Of a stretch of 64,000 nt of DNA, positions 29,529 through 38,242 are shown piece after piece; the stretch's first letter is position 1; every line of letters begins with the position of its first letter. Origin of the DNA: Kofleriaceae bacterium (GTDB lineage Bacteria > Myxococcota_A > Polyangia > Haliangiales > Haliangiaceae); NCBI GenBank assembly GCA_024762925.1, contig JANTGM010000004.1:1-64000 (forward strand), given 5' to 3'. The position numbers were made by a program, and so were the translations under genes. Below the pieces are notes generated by a model that was not told the origin of the DNA, ran no database searches, and worked only from the letters and a program-made list of their open reading frames with translations.

Positions 29529-30296
29529 CTAGTAAAGGGTTTCCAGAGCATCCGTTGCAGCTCGCGATGGGGGCCCCACCCGGGATCTCGCCTTTTGCGC
29601 CCAAGGACCGTCGGGGTAAGCCTGCAAAGCTCGAGCAAAATAGTCACGGGCGTAGTCTTCTTGGCCTCGCAATGACCAAAGCCTCCCAAGATCGAAGCAG
29701 CGCTCTGACTCGAAGAGCGCGGAGCCTTGCCCCTCGCGCCAGGTAGCCTCCAGATCGCGAATCGATTCCTCGTAGCGCCCTAGCTCTAGCAACAACAGTC
29801 CACGCGTGTGGCGAAATCCCGGTACATGCGGCCGCATTGCAACACACTCCTTTGCCAGATTGAGCGCACGATCGAGTTCCTTGCCCGAGCGAGCGAGACA
29901 GTAGGCGCGAAGGTTGAGGGCCACAGCTTTCAGCGAGGTCTCTGACGCGGGCACAAGGGCGCGATCGAGCCGCCGCAAACAAGCCTCAAAGCGCGCGTCA
30001 GCAGCGTCGCAAGCAGCGAGGGAGAGTTGACAGGAGAGTCGTATCGAGCGGGACAGTGCCACAAAGCGCACAAGTGCATAGCGTCTGCGAGCCTTCTTGC
30101 ACTCTCCCCTCGCAAGTGCGGAGGTAGCAGATGAAACGAGCAATCTCCGCACGATCCGGGCCCCCCAAAGCCCCAAGATGCTGGCGAGAAGTAGCCAAGC
30201 CACCGATGGTCGCCCGATCAAGAGCTGTACTGGCAGGCCAACGAACAGGACGGCCAGCGCCAGGCCAGCAAACCGCTCTATTAGCGCTCGGAGCAC
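29529..30296 (-). CDS. TPR-type membrane protein
   Basis: 255 residues from GTG 30296. Two hydrophobic helices at the N-terminus (FAGLALAVLFVGLPVQLL and SVAWLLLASILGLWGA), then a cytoplasmic or periplasmic helical solenoid of TPR type (FRHTRGLLLLELGRYEESIRD, RGQEDYARDYFARALQAYPDGPWA). TPRs serve as protein-binding scaffolds; partner unknown. It is divergent from miaB, whose start lies 20 bp away. Confidence 0.7.
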   Translation of the reverse strand: MLRALIERFAGLALAVLFVGLPVQLLIGRPSVAWLLLASILGLWGARIVRRLLVSSATSALARGECKKARRRYALVRFVALSRSIRLSCQLSLAACDAADARFEACLRRLDRALVPASETSLKAVALNLRAYCLARSGKELDRALNLAKECVAMRPHVPGFRHTRGLLLLELGRYEESIRDLEATWREGQGSALFESERCFDLGRLWSLRGQEDYARDYFARALQAYPDGPWAQKARSRVGPPSRAATDALETLY

Positions 30297-30316
30297 GTTC
30301 TTATGATAGCGCGCTC

Positions 30317-31774
30317 ATGACCATCATGGTAAGCACGGCGCCCATGGGCCACGAAGACGCACCAGAGCAGCTTGTACAGCTCGGGAAGCGCAGTCCCTCA
30401 TCCGAGGAGGCGCCTCCGAGCGCGACACTCAATGAGGCTGGCGACGGTCCGCGAGTCTACTTTGAGACCTATGGCTGCCAAATGAATGTGGCCGACTCAA
30501 ACATGCTGAGTGGACTTCTCAGTGACGATGGATACCGCAAAGCCAAGAGCCTCGACGATGCGGATGTCATTATCGTCAACACCTGCGCGGTTCGGGAAAA
30601 GGCCGAAGAGCGCGTCTACCGGCGCGCAAACGAATTGGTAGCGCACAAGAAGCGCAAGAAGGGCGTTGTGCTCGCGATTACCGGCTGCATGGCAGAGCAC
30701 CTCAAAGAGAAGATTCTTGAGCGCGCTCCTCTGGTTGATGTTATCGCTGGACCGGATGCCTATCGACGAGTGCCGGCTCTGATCGCCAAAGCCCAAGGTG
30801 GCGAGGCCGAGGAAGCGCTTATTGACACCAAACTCGACAAGCGTGAGACCTATGAAGGCGTCGAACCTGGTGACGCGGGTGGAGACGGGGTCTCAACGTT
30901 TCTCACGATTCAACGAGGCTGCGACAAATTCTGTACCTTCTGCGTTGTTCCATACACACGAGGACGCGAGCGTGGGGTTCCTCCCCGAGAAATTCTTAGA
31001 CAAGCACGAGACTTCGCTGCCAAGGGATATAAGGAAGTTGTCTTACTTGGCCAAACGGTAAACTCCTATGTCTATGAAGGCAGCACCTTTGCCAACCTCC
31101 TGCACGCTGTAGCTGGCGTCGAGGGCATTGAACGCATTCGCTTCACCTCGCCCTACCCCGTGTCGTTTACCGCTGATGTTATCGAGGCCATCGCCACGGA
31201 ACCCAAGATCTGCAATTTCCTGCACCTTCCAGTGCAGAGCGGCTCTACGGCCGTACTCAATCGCATGAAGCGCGGCTACACTGCGGAGGATTTTCTCACT
31301 CTCGTGCGCGAGCTGCGCAAGGCCGTGCCAAACATCGCACTCTCCACCGACATCCTCAGCGGATTTTGCGGAGAAACCGAAGAGGACCATCAGATGACGC
31401 TAGAGCTGATGCGCGAGGTGCGCTTCGACTCGGCCTTCATGTTCTCGTACTCCGAACGAGAGCTAACGGTCGCGGCTAAGAAAATCCCCGATGACATTCC
31501 GCCTGACGTAAAGAAACGCCGGCTGAGGGAGATCATTGCACTCCAAGAGCAAATCTCGCGCGAAGTGCATGCCGCCCAAGTGGGAAAGACGGAGAACGTC
31601 CTTATCCACTCTCGTTCCAAGCGCAGCGACAAGCAGCTTGTAGGTCGTACCGACGGGTTTAAATCAGTGATTCTGCCACGAGGCGACTACGCACCAGGTG
31701 ACTTTGCCGAGGTCAAAATCGTCGAGTCCACGATGGCTACGCTTTTCGCGGAGGGCGCGAGAGACGCTCTATGA
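30317..31774 (+). CDS. miaB: tRNA-2-methylthio-N6-dimethylallyladenosine synthase MiaB
   Basis: 485 residues from ATG 30317 (ATG 30326 also possible). The longer in-frame extension overlaps the divergent TPR gene. The UPF0004 domain has three cluster Cys (YGCQMN, TCAVREKAEERVY, TGCMAE). The radical SAM CxxxCxxC is in RGCDKFCTFCVVPYTRG, and a C-terminal TRAM domain follows. It adds the methylthio group to i6A37 of tRNAs, using two [4Fe-4S] clusters. The N-terminal 35 residues are a non-conserved acidic extension. A TATGAT lies only about 10 bp before the start codon. Confidence 0.94.
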   Translation: MTIMVSTAPMGHEDAPEQLVQLGKRSPSSEEAPPSATLNEAGDGPRVYFETYGCQMNVADSNMLSGLLSDDGYRKAKSLDDADVIIVNTCAVREKAEERVYRRANELVAHKKRKKGVVLAITGCMAEHLKEKILERAPLVDVIAGPDAYRRVPALIAKAQGGEAEEALIDTKLDKRETYEGVEPGDAGGDGVSTFLTIQRGCDKFCTFCVVPYTRGRERGVPPREILRQARDFAAKGYKEVVLLGQTVNSYVYEGSTFANLLHAVAGVEGIERIRFTSPYPVSFTADVIEAIATEPKICNFLHLPVQSGSTAVLNRMKRGYTAEDFLTLVRELRKAVPNIALSTDILSGFCGETEEDHQMTLELMREVRFDSAFMFSYSERELTVAAKKIPDDIPPDVKKRRLREIIALQEQISREVHAAQVGKTENVLIHSRSKRSDKQLVGRTDGFKSVILPRGDYAPGDFAEVKIVESTMATLFAEGARDAL

Positions 31775-31816
31775 CCTGCCCCGCAACTCGCCAGCGGTAG
31801 AGCAGGCTCACATGCC

Positions 31817-32011
31817 CTAAGCCATCGTGAACAAGCTCCGGCGCGGACTTGCGGCCAAGACATCGGTGCGCGACCAAATCACCGCAACCAAGGCTCCCCA
31901 CTCGAGAACCACCCCAGACCCCGCCGAAACGCCCACCCCCCCGAGAGCTAGCAGCAATGAGTAGAGGCCCTTGCCCACGGCAGATCCCGTAACGAAGCCG
32001 CGCCATAGCAT
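31817..32011 (-). CDS. possible small membrane protein
   Basis: A 64-codon frame starting MLWRGFVTGSAVGKG, with one Gly/Val/Leu-rich hydrophobic stretch long enough to cross the membrane and a basic tail (SPRRSL). It is 40 bp downstream of the TerB-like gene on the same strand. No ribosome-binding site is visible and no family recognised. It may be chance; if not coding, the 277-bp gap 31775-32051 holds nothing I can identify. Confidence 0.25.
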   Translation of the reverse strand: MLWRGFVTGSAVGKGLYSLLLALGGVGVSAGSGVVLEWGALVAVIWSRTDVLAASPRRSLFTMA

Positions 32012-32051
32012 TTGGTGCGGTCTTGGAGGGCCTTGGCCTCTCGGAACTCTT

Positions 32052-32423
32052 CTAGGCCTCCGTGATTGCTGACTCGATCGACTTTGCCGTCGCTTCGTCG
32101 ATGTTAAGCCCTTCGCGAAGCCGTGCCAACATCGCGGTTTCTTCCTTGGCCATGTCAAGGTCGACCAATGCCATTCGGAGCGCGGCTCGATAGATGCCCT
32201 CCCGTGCAGGGCCCGACAGTCCAGAAATTGAATCGGTGGACAACTCGACTTTTGCGTCCAGCAGCCCGCTCGCCGTCTTGCGATCTTCATCGCTTAGTTG
32301 GGCTACCGAAATGAGCTTAGTGATCGCGTCGCGCTCTGAGTCCTGAATCACTCCATCGGCCCATGCCAAGGCGGCCCAGACTCGGATGACTGCAAGGTAT
32401 TGGCTCTCTTGAGATTCGCTCAT
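32052..32423 (-). CDS. TerB-like protein
   Basis: 123 residues, all helical. It has the TerB/DjlA-N pattern: a first helix VIRVWAALAWADGVIQDSER with the acidic metal-binding loop, and a second half LRMALVDLDMAKEETAMLARLREGL. TerB-like domains occur alone and in stress or envelope systems and can bind calcium. There are no tellurite-resistance partner genes here, so the name reflects fold only. Confidence 0.72.
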   Translation of the reverse strand: MSESQESQYLAVIRVWAALAWADGVIQDSERDAITKLISVAQLSDEDRKTASGLLDAKVELSTDSISGLSGPAREGIYRAALRMALVDLDMAKEETAMLARLREGLNIDEATAKSIESAITEA

Positions 32424-32518
32424 GTCGCCACGATAGAACTAGTGCTGAGTCCAGGCAAGCAAGGAGGTCTGGTTTAGTGCTGTGCAGCCTCCCCCCCAAA
32501 GTCCTATACTAAGCGCTC

Positions 32519-33871
32519 GTGACCCCTCCACACGATAGCGATGCGGTTCTCCCCTCGCTCGACTTAGATGCGCTCGGTCAACGACGTTCCGATCCAGTCA
32601 TCGAAGTTCCCAGAGCACCTCGGCAGCGCCGCAGCGCGGGGCCTGGCGACATGATTGGCGGGCGCTACGTTATTGACGGTCAGATCGGCCGAGGCGGCAT
32701 GGGGCGCGTTCTTCGCGTGAGACACATCGTTCTCGACAAGGCGTTTGCGCTGAAGCTACCACGAGCCCGCTATGCCACTGATGCAACAGAGCGGCAACGC
32801 TTCTATCGCGAAGCGCGCATGGCCAGCTCCCTCGACCACGACAACATTTGCAGCATCGTTGATTTTGGAGACGATCCGGTCTTTGGACTCTTCATGGTGA
32901 TGGAACTGCTCGAAGGGCAGCCGCTCAAGGAAAAGCTCACCAAGGAAAGCCGGCTTTCCCACAAGTCTGCAGCAGACATCATGCTGCAAATCGCCGAGGC
33001 TGTGCGCTACGTACACAGCCAGGGAGTAGTGCACGGCGACATTAAACCCGACAACATCCTGCTCATTCGAACCGCCGATCGACATCGCTTTGTGAAGCTG
33101 CTCGACTTTGGTCTCGCTCGTCCACAATCCGATGAGAGCGATGGATCCGTTCGTGGGACTCCAGAGTACTTGGCCCCGGAGCGCATTCGAAAGGCACCAG
33201 CTTCGGTTGCCTCTGACATCTACGCCATGGGAATTCTCTTTTACGAACTACTCGTAGGGAATCCACCATTCCGAGGCAAGGCAACCGACGTCCTGCGCCA
33301 GCATCTAGACGACGAGATTCAGGCTCCCTCCGAGTTAATTAACGACGATCTCGACAAACGTGCCGACTTGATTGTCGCGAGAGCTACAGCGAAGAACCCA
33401 AACGACCGACACGCCAGTGTTTCCGCATTTCTCTACGAGCTGCACGCGTTTTGTGACATGCACGGAATCTCGAGCAGACGGCGCTCTTCGGATAGCAGCG
33501 TTCTTGTGCGCAACGCAGCGAGCATGGCCGCAAAGGTTGGAGCCGAAGTGTTTGAACAAGCGCCCGTGCCGCTCGCGGCCGTTTCCAAGGATGGGACGAT
33601 TCGAGTGGCCAATCGCGCCTTCCTTCGCTTTCTGGGCCGCGGAACCCTAACGGAAGACTTGCGCCTCCCACAAACGAGATTGCTCGCGGTCTACCCGGAA
33701 CTTGTGCGCGACCTGAAGACTGTGGCAACAACGGGGCAAACCATCAAGCACACGTTCACGATGAGCGCCGGTGAGAATAACTCGGTACGAGTGGCGATCG
33801 TGCTTAGCACTCCAGCTGGCGAAACGAGCGGAAGTTCGGCGATTCACATTGCGTTGCATCCACTTGGGTGA
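32519..33871 (+). CDS. Ser/Thr protein kinase with C-terminal PAS-like domain
   Basis: 450 residues from GTG 32519. Kinase domain at about 48-310: Gly loop IGRGGMGRVL, ATP Lys in ALKLP, catalytic loop VHGDIKPDN (Gly replaces the Arg of the usual HRD, so a non-RD kinase), DFGLAR, GTPEYLAPE. Residues about 350-445 resemble a PAS domain (VPLAAVSKDGTIRVANRAFLRFLG). No transmembrane helix, so it is cytoplasmic. A TATACT at 32505-32510 lies directly before the start. It may phosphorylate Thr residues read by FHA domains, including those of the 55275 protein (inference). Confidence 0.9.
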   Translation: MTPPHDSDAVLPSLDLDALGQRRSDPVIEVPRAPRQRRSAGPGDMIGGRYVIDGQIGRGGMGRVLRVRHIVLDKAFALKLPRARYATDATERQRFYREARMASSLDHDNICSIVDFGDDPVFGLFMVMELLEGQPLKEKLTKESRLSHKSAADIMLQIAEAVRYVHSQGVVHGDIKPDNILLIRTADRHRFVKLLDFGLARPQSDESDGSVRGTPEYLAPERIRKAPASVASDIYAMGILFYELLVGNPPFRGKATDVLRQHLDDEIQAPSELINDDLDKRADLIVARATAKNPNDRHASVSAFLYELHAFCDMHGISSRRRSSDSSVLVRNAASMAAKVGAEVFEQAPVPLAAVSKDGTIRVANRAFLRFLGRGTLTEDLRLPQTRLLAVYPELVRDLKTVATTGQTIKHTFTMSAGENNSVRVAIVLSTPAGETSGSSAIHIALHPLG

Positions 33872-33914
33872 GCACATCGACTCGTTGGCATGTCCGCTGC
33901 ATCCGATCCTCGAC

Positions 33915-35522
33915 ATGCCCGCTTTTGGCTCGAATCAGGCTGAATCTGTGAACCCTCGTGCACAATCGTTGGTTCGACGGTTGCTTCTATGCCTCACCGT
34001 GTTGAGCAGTCTCGCCAGCTGTGGTGCGACGAAGAAGTCTTTGATCTTCGAGCAGACTCTGCCGATTCCGACGGGGCGCTTTGCAGGCCCAATTGAGGTT
34101 CAGCTCCCTCGGCGAGCGGCAGACAGCGTGCGCGACTACGAAATCCGAACGGAGCTTGCGAGTGCTTGTGGACCTCGTTTGCGAATGTCGTATCCCGATG
34201 GCGAAGTTGCAAACCTTGGCCCAAAGAGCCCCACGTGGCAGTCGCTGCTCGCACGTCGCGCCGAAGCAGGGAACAAAGCTATACGCTCCGACACTACGAA
34301 TACTTCGTACCAAGCTACGGCGGCGGTGCCTGTTCCTGCGGGGCCACCTGTGCCAGCTTCTGCTCTTGGTCCCCCTGCTCCAGCCACACAGTCTCTTGTG
34401 GCTCCAGTTGGGCCAAGCGGCTACCCGCAAGCCGCCGGCCACTGGCAACAGACCTCTGTCGAGAGCTGGCCGGGTCAAATGGAGTTTCTGCGAACTCGCG
34501 ACCATCGCTGCGCCAGCGTACAGCGCTACAAGCGAACCTATACAACCGCCTTCGACGAAACCGGACGCCTCACCATCTGGGCAGAAGTCCCGCAAGAACT
34601 GGCGAACGCGACTCTCAAGATCGAGGTCTACGAAGTAATCGATGTCGACAAGGAAAGACGCATCGCAAACCGTGAGCGCAAACGGCAACGAAGGCTCGAG
34701 CGCGATGCGCGAGTCTCTGTGCGCGTGGAGGCCAAGCCCTACAAGGCCCGTAAGGTGAAGCCCCGGCCACCGATGCCAAAGCCAAAACAGGAAACTCCAA
34801 GAGCTGCACAGGCTGAGGGCGCGCGATGGAATAGCGGACACTGGCAGTGGACCTCGGGCAAGGGCAAGTGGGTTTGGATTCGTGGTCACTGGCTGCCGCC
34901 CTCAACATCACCGCCCCCAAAGTCTGGTCCGGGCGTGCCCCCGATTGCAGGCTGCACGTGGCATGAGGGCTATTGGGCGTGGCAGCAACGCGATGGCAAG
35001 TGGATTTGGACAGAGGGCTATTGGAATCCTCCGCCACCCAAAACGGAAAATCCGGGTGCGCCACCGGTGCCCGAGTCTCCTTGGATTGTGGGGCGCTGGA
35101 CTCGAACCAAGCAGAGTTTCACCTGGGTTTCTGGGCACTGGGGCAAGCCACGACCACGAGCAGAAACACCACCGCCACCACCATTCGCCGGCGCAAATTG
35201 GCAAAGTGGTGCTTGGCTTCAATTGAAGGGCAAGTGGATTTGGTCGCCCGGGTACTACGCAGAAAGCACCACGCCGCCACCGCTCCCAAAGCGCGAAGTT
35301 GCGGGCCGCTCACCAGCGGTTGGAGCAGTGTGGCTCGCAGGGTTCTGGCGTTGGATACCAAGTGCTTCCGACTACCGCTGGGTCGCAGGGCATTGGGAAA
35401 CGCCACCAGGTGCCGGCTATAGGTGGATTCCCGACCCGCCCGATCCTGCAATCGGCCACTCCGTTAGCGGCCACTGGAAGATCATTGTTGATGCTCCAAT
35501 CAACGTCGAGGTGCGCCGCTGA
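33915..35522 (+). CDS. lipoprotein with WxxGxW repeats
   Basis: 535 residues from ATG 33915 (GTG 33948 is an alternative). Lipoprotein signal LLLCLTVLSSLASC gives a lipid-anchored protein. A Pro/Ala-rich middle and a basic helical stretch (RRIANRERKRQRRLER) are followed by at least five Trp-rich repeats of about 45 residues with the WxxGxW / GHW...WV(W/S)xxGHW pattern, for example GHWQWTSGKGKWVW and GYWAWQQRDGKWIW. Repeats are separated by Pro-rich linkers. Function of this repeat family is unknown; a cell-wall or polysaccharide contact is a guess. It overlaps the next lipoprotein gene by one base. Confidence 0.78.
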   Translation: MPAFGSNQAESVNPRAQSLVRRLLLCLTVLSSLASCGATKKSLIFEQTLPIPTGRFAGPIEVQLPRRAADSVRDYEIRTELASACGPRLRMSYPDGEVANLGPKSPTWQSLLARRAEAGNKAIRSDTTNTSYQATAAVPVPAGPPVPASALGPPAPATQSLVAPVGPSGYPQAAGHWQQTSVESWPGQMEFLRTRDHRCASVQRYKRTYTTAFDETGRLTIWAEVPQELANATLKIEVYEVIDVDKERRIANRERKRQRRLERDARVSVRVEAKPYKARKVKPRPPMPKPKQETPRAAQAEGARWNSGHWQWTSGKGKWVWIRGHWLPPSTSPPPKSGPGVPPIAGCTWHEGYWAWQQRDGKWIWTEGYWNPPPPKTENPGAPPVPESPWIVGRWTRTKQSFTWVSGHWGKPRPRAETPPPPPFAGANWQSGAWLQLKGKWIWSPGYYAESTTPPPLPKREVAGRSPAVGAVWLAGFWRWIPSASDYRWVAGHWETPPGAGYRWIPDPPDPAIGHSVSGHWKIIVDAPINVEVRR

Positions 35523-36427
35523 TGCCTGTCAAGATACGAATAACTCTTACCGCAGCTTTGCTATGCGCATCTATTGCTGGTTGCGGTGCCGTTTTCGACA
35601 CGGCTTATACGCTCACTGATGGAAAGTTCAGCGAATCGGAAACCGACAACCGCCCAACCGAGCATACGGAGAACTCTATCGAGTACGAAGTTGGTGCAGA
35701 TCTAGCTCTTCAGTGTTTTGCGCGAACTCGGCGTATCGAGCGCACGGCGACGATAAGCAAGACCTTCGAATATCGAGGAGGCTTTGAGAAATCCACCTAT
35801 GCCGGAGCCGCAGTAGCAGACGGACTCATTGGCGCGCTTGTTGCGGGCACGATGCTCGGCATCTGCACAAGCGAGGAGAGCGACGTGAGTTGCCTCAACA
35901 TGACTTGGGCTTCTCCTTTCGCGATCGACCTTGTCTACTCGCTGATCCGACACAAGACGGTGCGCCCTCCGGTACTTGTCGGGAAAACTCGCAGTAGCGA
36001 TTCCCTGGTGCACGGAGCCACTCCAATTGATGAGCAGCAAACCGATTGCAGCAGCGTTGCCTCGCTCTGGCTAGGAACAGCCACAGGCCCCTCAAGAGTA
36101 GAGCGACTGAACTCGGGTGGAGAGGAGCAACGTCTTCGAGAAGGCGCGATTGCAGTCGCGCTGGTATCAGCACCTGCAGGCTCCACGGCGCCCACTGAAC
36201 CAGCATTGGTGCAAGCGCATCTCTCGCTATCGCCCGAAGTCGCGCAAGCCTGGGCATCGCAAAATGACTTGGCGCTTTGGGTTCAGAACGGCCAGGGCAC
36301 AATATCGAGAGTCCTGGTTGACCGGTGCACCGTTCTGCGTCCACTTGCGCACTCCTTCGTAGGCGAGGTGCGAACGACGTTTGACCAGAACTGCCCGCTG
36401 CCCGCACCTAGCGGCGGACAACGCTAG
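35522..36427 (+). CDS. lipoprotein of unknown function
   Basis: 301 residues. Signal and lipobox ALLCASIAGC. A hydrophobic Gly/Ala stretch near GAAVADGLIGALVAGTMLG could insert in the membrane. The rest is beta-rich with three or four Cys that might form disulfides. No family recognised. Translationally coupled to the WxxGxW lipoprotein (TGATG, one-base overlap), so the two may act together at the envelope. Its stop overlaps the convergent PhnA-like gene by 4 bp. Confidence 0.68.
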   Translation: MPVKIRITLTAALLCASIAGCGAVFDTAYTLTDGKFSESETDNRPTEHTENSIEYEVGADLALQCFARTRRIERTATISKTFEYRGGFEKSTYAGAAVADGLIGALVAGTMLGICTSEESDVSCLNMTWASPFAIDLVYSLIRHKTVRPPVLVGKTRSSDSLVHGATPIDEQQTDCSSVASLWLGTATGPSRVERLNSGGEEQRLREGAIAVALVSAPAGSTAPTEPALVQAHLSLSPEVAQAWASQNDLALWVQNGQGTISRVLVDRCTVLRPLAHSFVGEVRTTFDQNCPLPAPSGGQR

Positions 36428-37005
36428 CTCACACGTTTGAGAAACTTGGTTTTCAAGACCAAAGTGATCTTGTTGACTCGTCCTTCGATGTTCTCCGGAT
36501 CATCGATGAGTCGAATGTTGCGAACCATGGTGCCGCGCTTCGCAACGAAGCCCGCGCCTTTCACATCCAGGTCCTTGATGAGCGTAACGGAGTCGCCATC
36601 TGCGAGTTGCGCCCCGTTGCTATCCAGCGTGACAACTGCGTCGATGGCATCGCTCTCGACATCGGAGTCGGCCCATTCTTGAACCTCTTCTGAAAGGTAA
36701 ACCTGGCCGATCAGATCTTGAGCCCATCCCTCACCTTCTAGTCGTTTTAGGAGGCGGTAGCCAACAACCTGCACTGCCGGTACTTCGCTCCAAATCGACT
36801 CGCGCAAGCAAAACCAATGCGTCGCCTCAAGCTCAGAAGTTCCAAGAACCTGAGAACGACAGGGTTCGCACGCATAGATATACCGATCTGCGGAATCGTG
36901 TTCTCCGGTGGGCGGCACAGCCAACGCTTTGAGCCCCTCTGTAGAGGCGCACAACTCGCACGCATTCCCGCTCCGGGATCGTAGTTTGTCCTCAATACTA
37001 CTCAT
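36424..37005 (-). CDS. PhnA/YjdM-type zinc-ribbon protein
   Basis: 193 residues from ATG 37005 (MSSIEDKLRSRSG). N-terminal zinc ribbon (CELC...CEPC) and the C-terminal SH3-like YjdM domain: DSNGAQLADGDSVTLIKDLDVKGAG, then KRGTMVRNIRLIDDPENIEGRV and TKFLKRV. Members were once linked to phosphonate metabolism through gene position in E. coli, but the biochemical role is unsettled; this is not phosphonoacetate hydrolase. No phn genes nearby. Confidence 0.85.
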   Translation of the reverse strand: MSSIEDKLRSRSGNACELCASTEGLKALAVPPTGEHDSADRYIYACEPCRSQVLGTSELEATHWFCLRESIWSEVPAVQVVGYRLLKRLEGEGWAQDLIGQVYLSEEVQEWADSDVESDAIDAVVTLDSNGAQLADGDSVTLIKDLDVKGAGFVAKRGTMVRNIRLIDDPENIEGRVNKITLVLKTKFLKRVS

Positions 37006-37068
37006 GCGCTTTTGTCTACCACAGCCCAGCATTCGCTGTACCTCAGTGGGGTAGTCTAGCACTCAGCA

Positions 37069-37539
37069 ATGAGACTTTTTGGTAAAGGCCCCGCAGCACC
37101 CCAAGTCCACAAGACCATGCCCATGGACCAGATCATGCGGCTCGCCGGTGAGGTGGAGGACATCGCCCAAAGTGGGCGTGTGCAAGCAGAAGCCCTCGAT
37201 GACCTGAGCGCCGATCTAGGTGTGCCACGCGAAAAGCTCTATGCGAGTTTGGGCTCTAGCCCTCACCTTGAGCTAGAGACCGAGCACCCAGTCCAATTCG
37301 TTGTTTGCTCTGGTGGTTGCCAGCAGCGCGGTGCGCTGGTTGCATTGCAAACTCTTCTTGACGCTCGAGAAGACCGAATGGAAGAGGGCCAGCCCGCCTT
37401 TGACGTGATTCCCCGCCAGTGTTTGACCCGCTGTCAGCAGGGTGCAGTTGCAGAGGTGCGAACGCCTGATGGCACTGCGGTGCTCACAGCAATCACCGCC
37501 AAATCGATCACCGACGCGATCAAAGAGGTTCTAGGCTAG
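37069..37539 (+). CDS. thioredoxin-like [2Fe-2S] protein with NuoE-like layout
   Basis: 156 residues. N-terminal helical part (DQIMRLAGEVEDIAQ, LSADLGVPREKLYASL) as in NuoE, then a thioredoxin-like ferredoxin with cluster Cys in VVCSGGCQQRG and RQCLTRCQQG. NuoE-type domains bind one [2Fe-2S] cluster and serve NAD(P)H-linked enzymes. There are no nuo genes here, so the partner is unknown; the flavoprotein at 55275 is one candidate among many (inference). Convergent with the aldolase gene, ends overlapping by 4 bp. Confidence 0.78.
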   Translation: MRLFGKGPAAPQVHKTMPMDQIMRLAGEVEDIAQSGRVQAEALDDLSADLGVPREKLYASLGSSPHLELETEHPVQFVVCSGGCQQRGALVALQTLLDAREDRMEEGQPAFDVIPRQCLTRCQQGAVAEVRTPDGTAVLTAITAKSITDAIKEVLG

Positions 37540-38189
37540 GAAGTTTTCTGATACGCGATCGCCAGCGCTGACAAGATGGCGAGGCCTGCCTCGGAAGCGG
37601 AGCGGCCAAAACCAATAACACCATCGATGTGTCCCCCCATAGCCATCAGTCTCACCTCTGATAGCGCTGTGCTGCGATAGAGCCGCTGCACTTCGGTGGC
37701 CATCCGTGGAGTGCCATATGCTATGCCCGCATCGCTGATGGGAATGCCCAGGACCGCGGCGTGTTTCCAAATTGCCGGTGCATGCACGTGAAAGACAAAG
37801 CGAAGTGCAGGCGTGAGGTCGTAGAAGGCCCCATGAGTCATCGACTCGGACGACGGCATGCATCGCCCTTCACTCTCAACACTGTTGTTGCAAATCGAAT
37901 AGCGGTGAACAAGGGCGTAGTGTTCCAGCGAAAGCGCCTCATACGCACCCGTTTGGCTTCCCGTGATTAGGAAGCTGCGCTTTCCTCGAGCGCTAGAAGG
38001 TGGCGCGAGTCGGCCGCTGAGATTGCCAAACCCCAGGCCACCGTAGCGCTCCGAATCCGCCCCCAGAAGCCCCGTCTGCACGAAGATACGGCGCCACGCC
38101 CCAAGCTCTACGGCCAACTCCTCATGACGCGGTGCTAGATCTCGGCTGCGATGCTCCGCAGTAAACTGAATGACGCCTTCTTGCTCCAC
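37536..38189 (-). CDS. class II aldolase/adducin family protein
   Basis: 217 residues from GTG 38189. The zinc site of class II aldolases is complete: E115 in PSSESMTHG, H134 and H136 in FHVHAP, and H187 in MGGHIDG. The N-terminal GLGFGNLSGR phosphate-binding loop is present. Family members include L-fuculose-1-phosphate aldolase, ribulose-5-phosphate epimerase and the methylthioribulose-1-phosphate dehydratase/aldolase of methionine salvage. Its start faces mtnA 53 bp away, which favours the last group, but specificity is not readable from motifs. Confidence 0.83.
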   Translation of the reverse strand: MEQEGVIQFTAEHRSRDLAPRHEELAVELGAWRRIFVQTGLLGADSERYGGLGFGNLSGRLAPPSSARGKRSFLITGSQTGAYEALSLEHYALVHRYSICNNSVESEGRCMPSSESMTHGAFYDLTPALRFVFHVHAPAIWKHAAVLGIPISDAGIAYGTPRMATEVQRLYRSTALSEVRLMAMGGHIDGVIGFGRSASEAGLAILSALAIAYQKTS

Positions 38190-38242
38190 CGCCCCTCTTC
38201 TCTACCACAGACAAGACGAGTAGCATCGCCACCAGGGACACC

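Noticed and set aside
32052-32423. Tellurite-resistance operon
   Set aside because: Only a TerB-like fold is present; no terA, terC, terD or terZ nearby.
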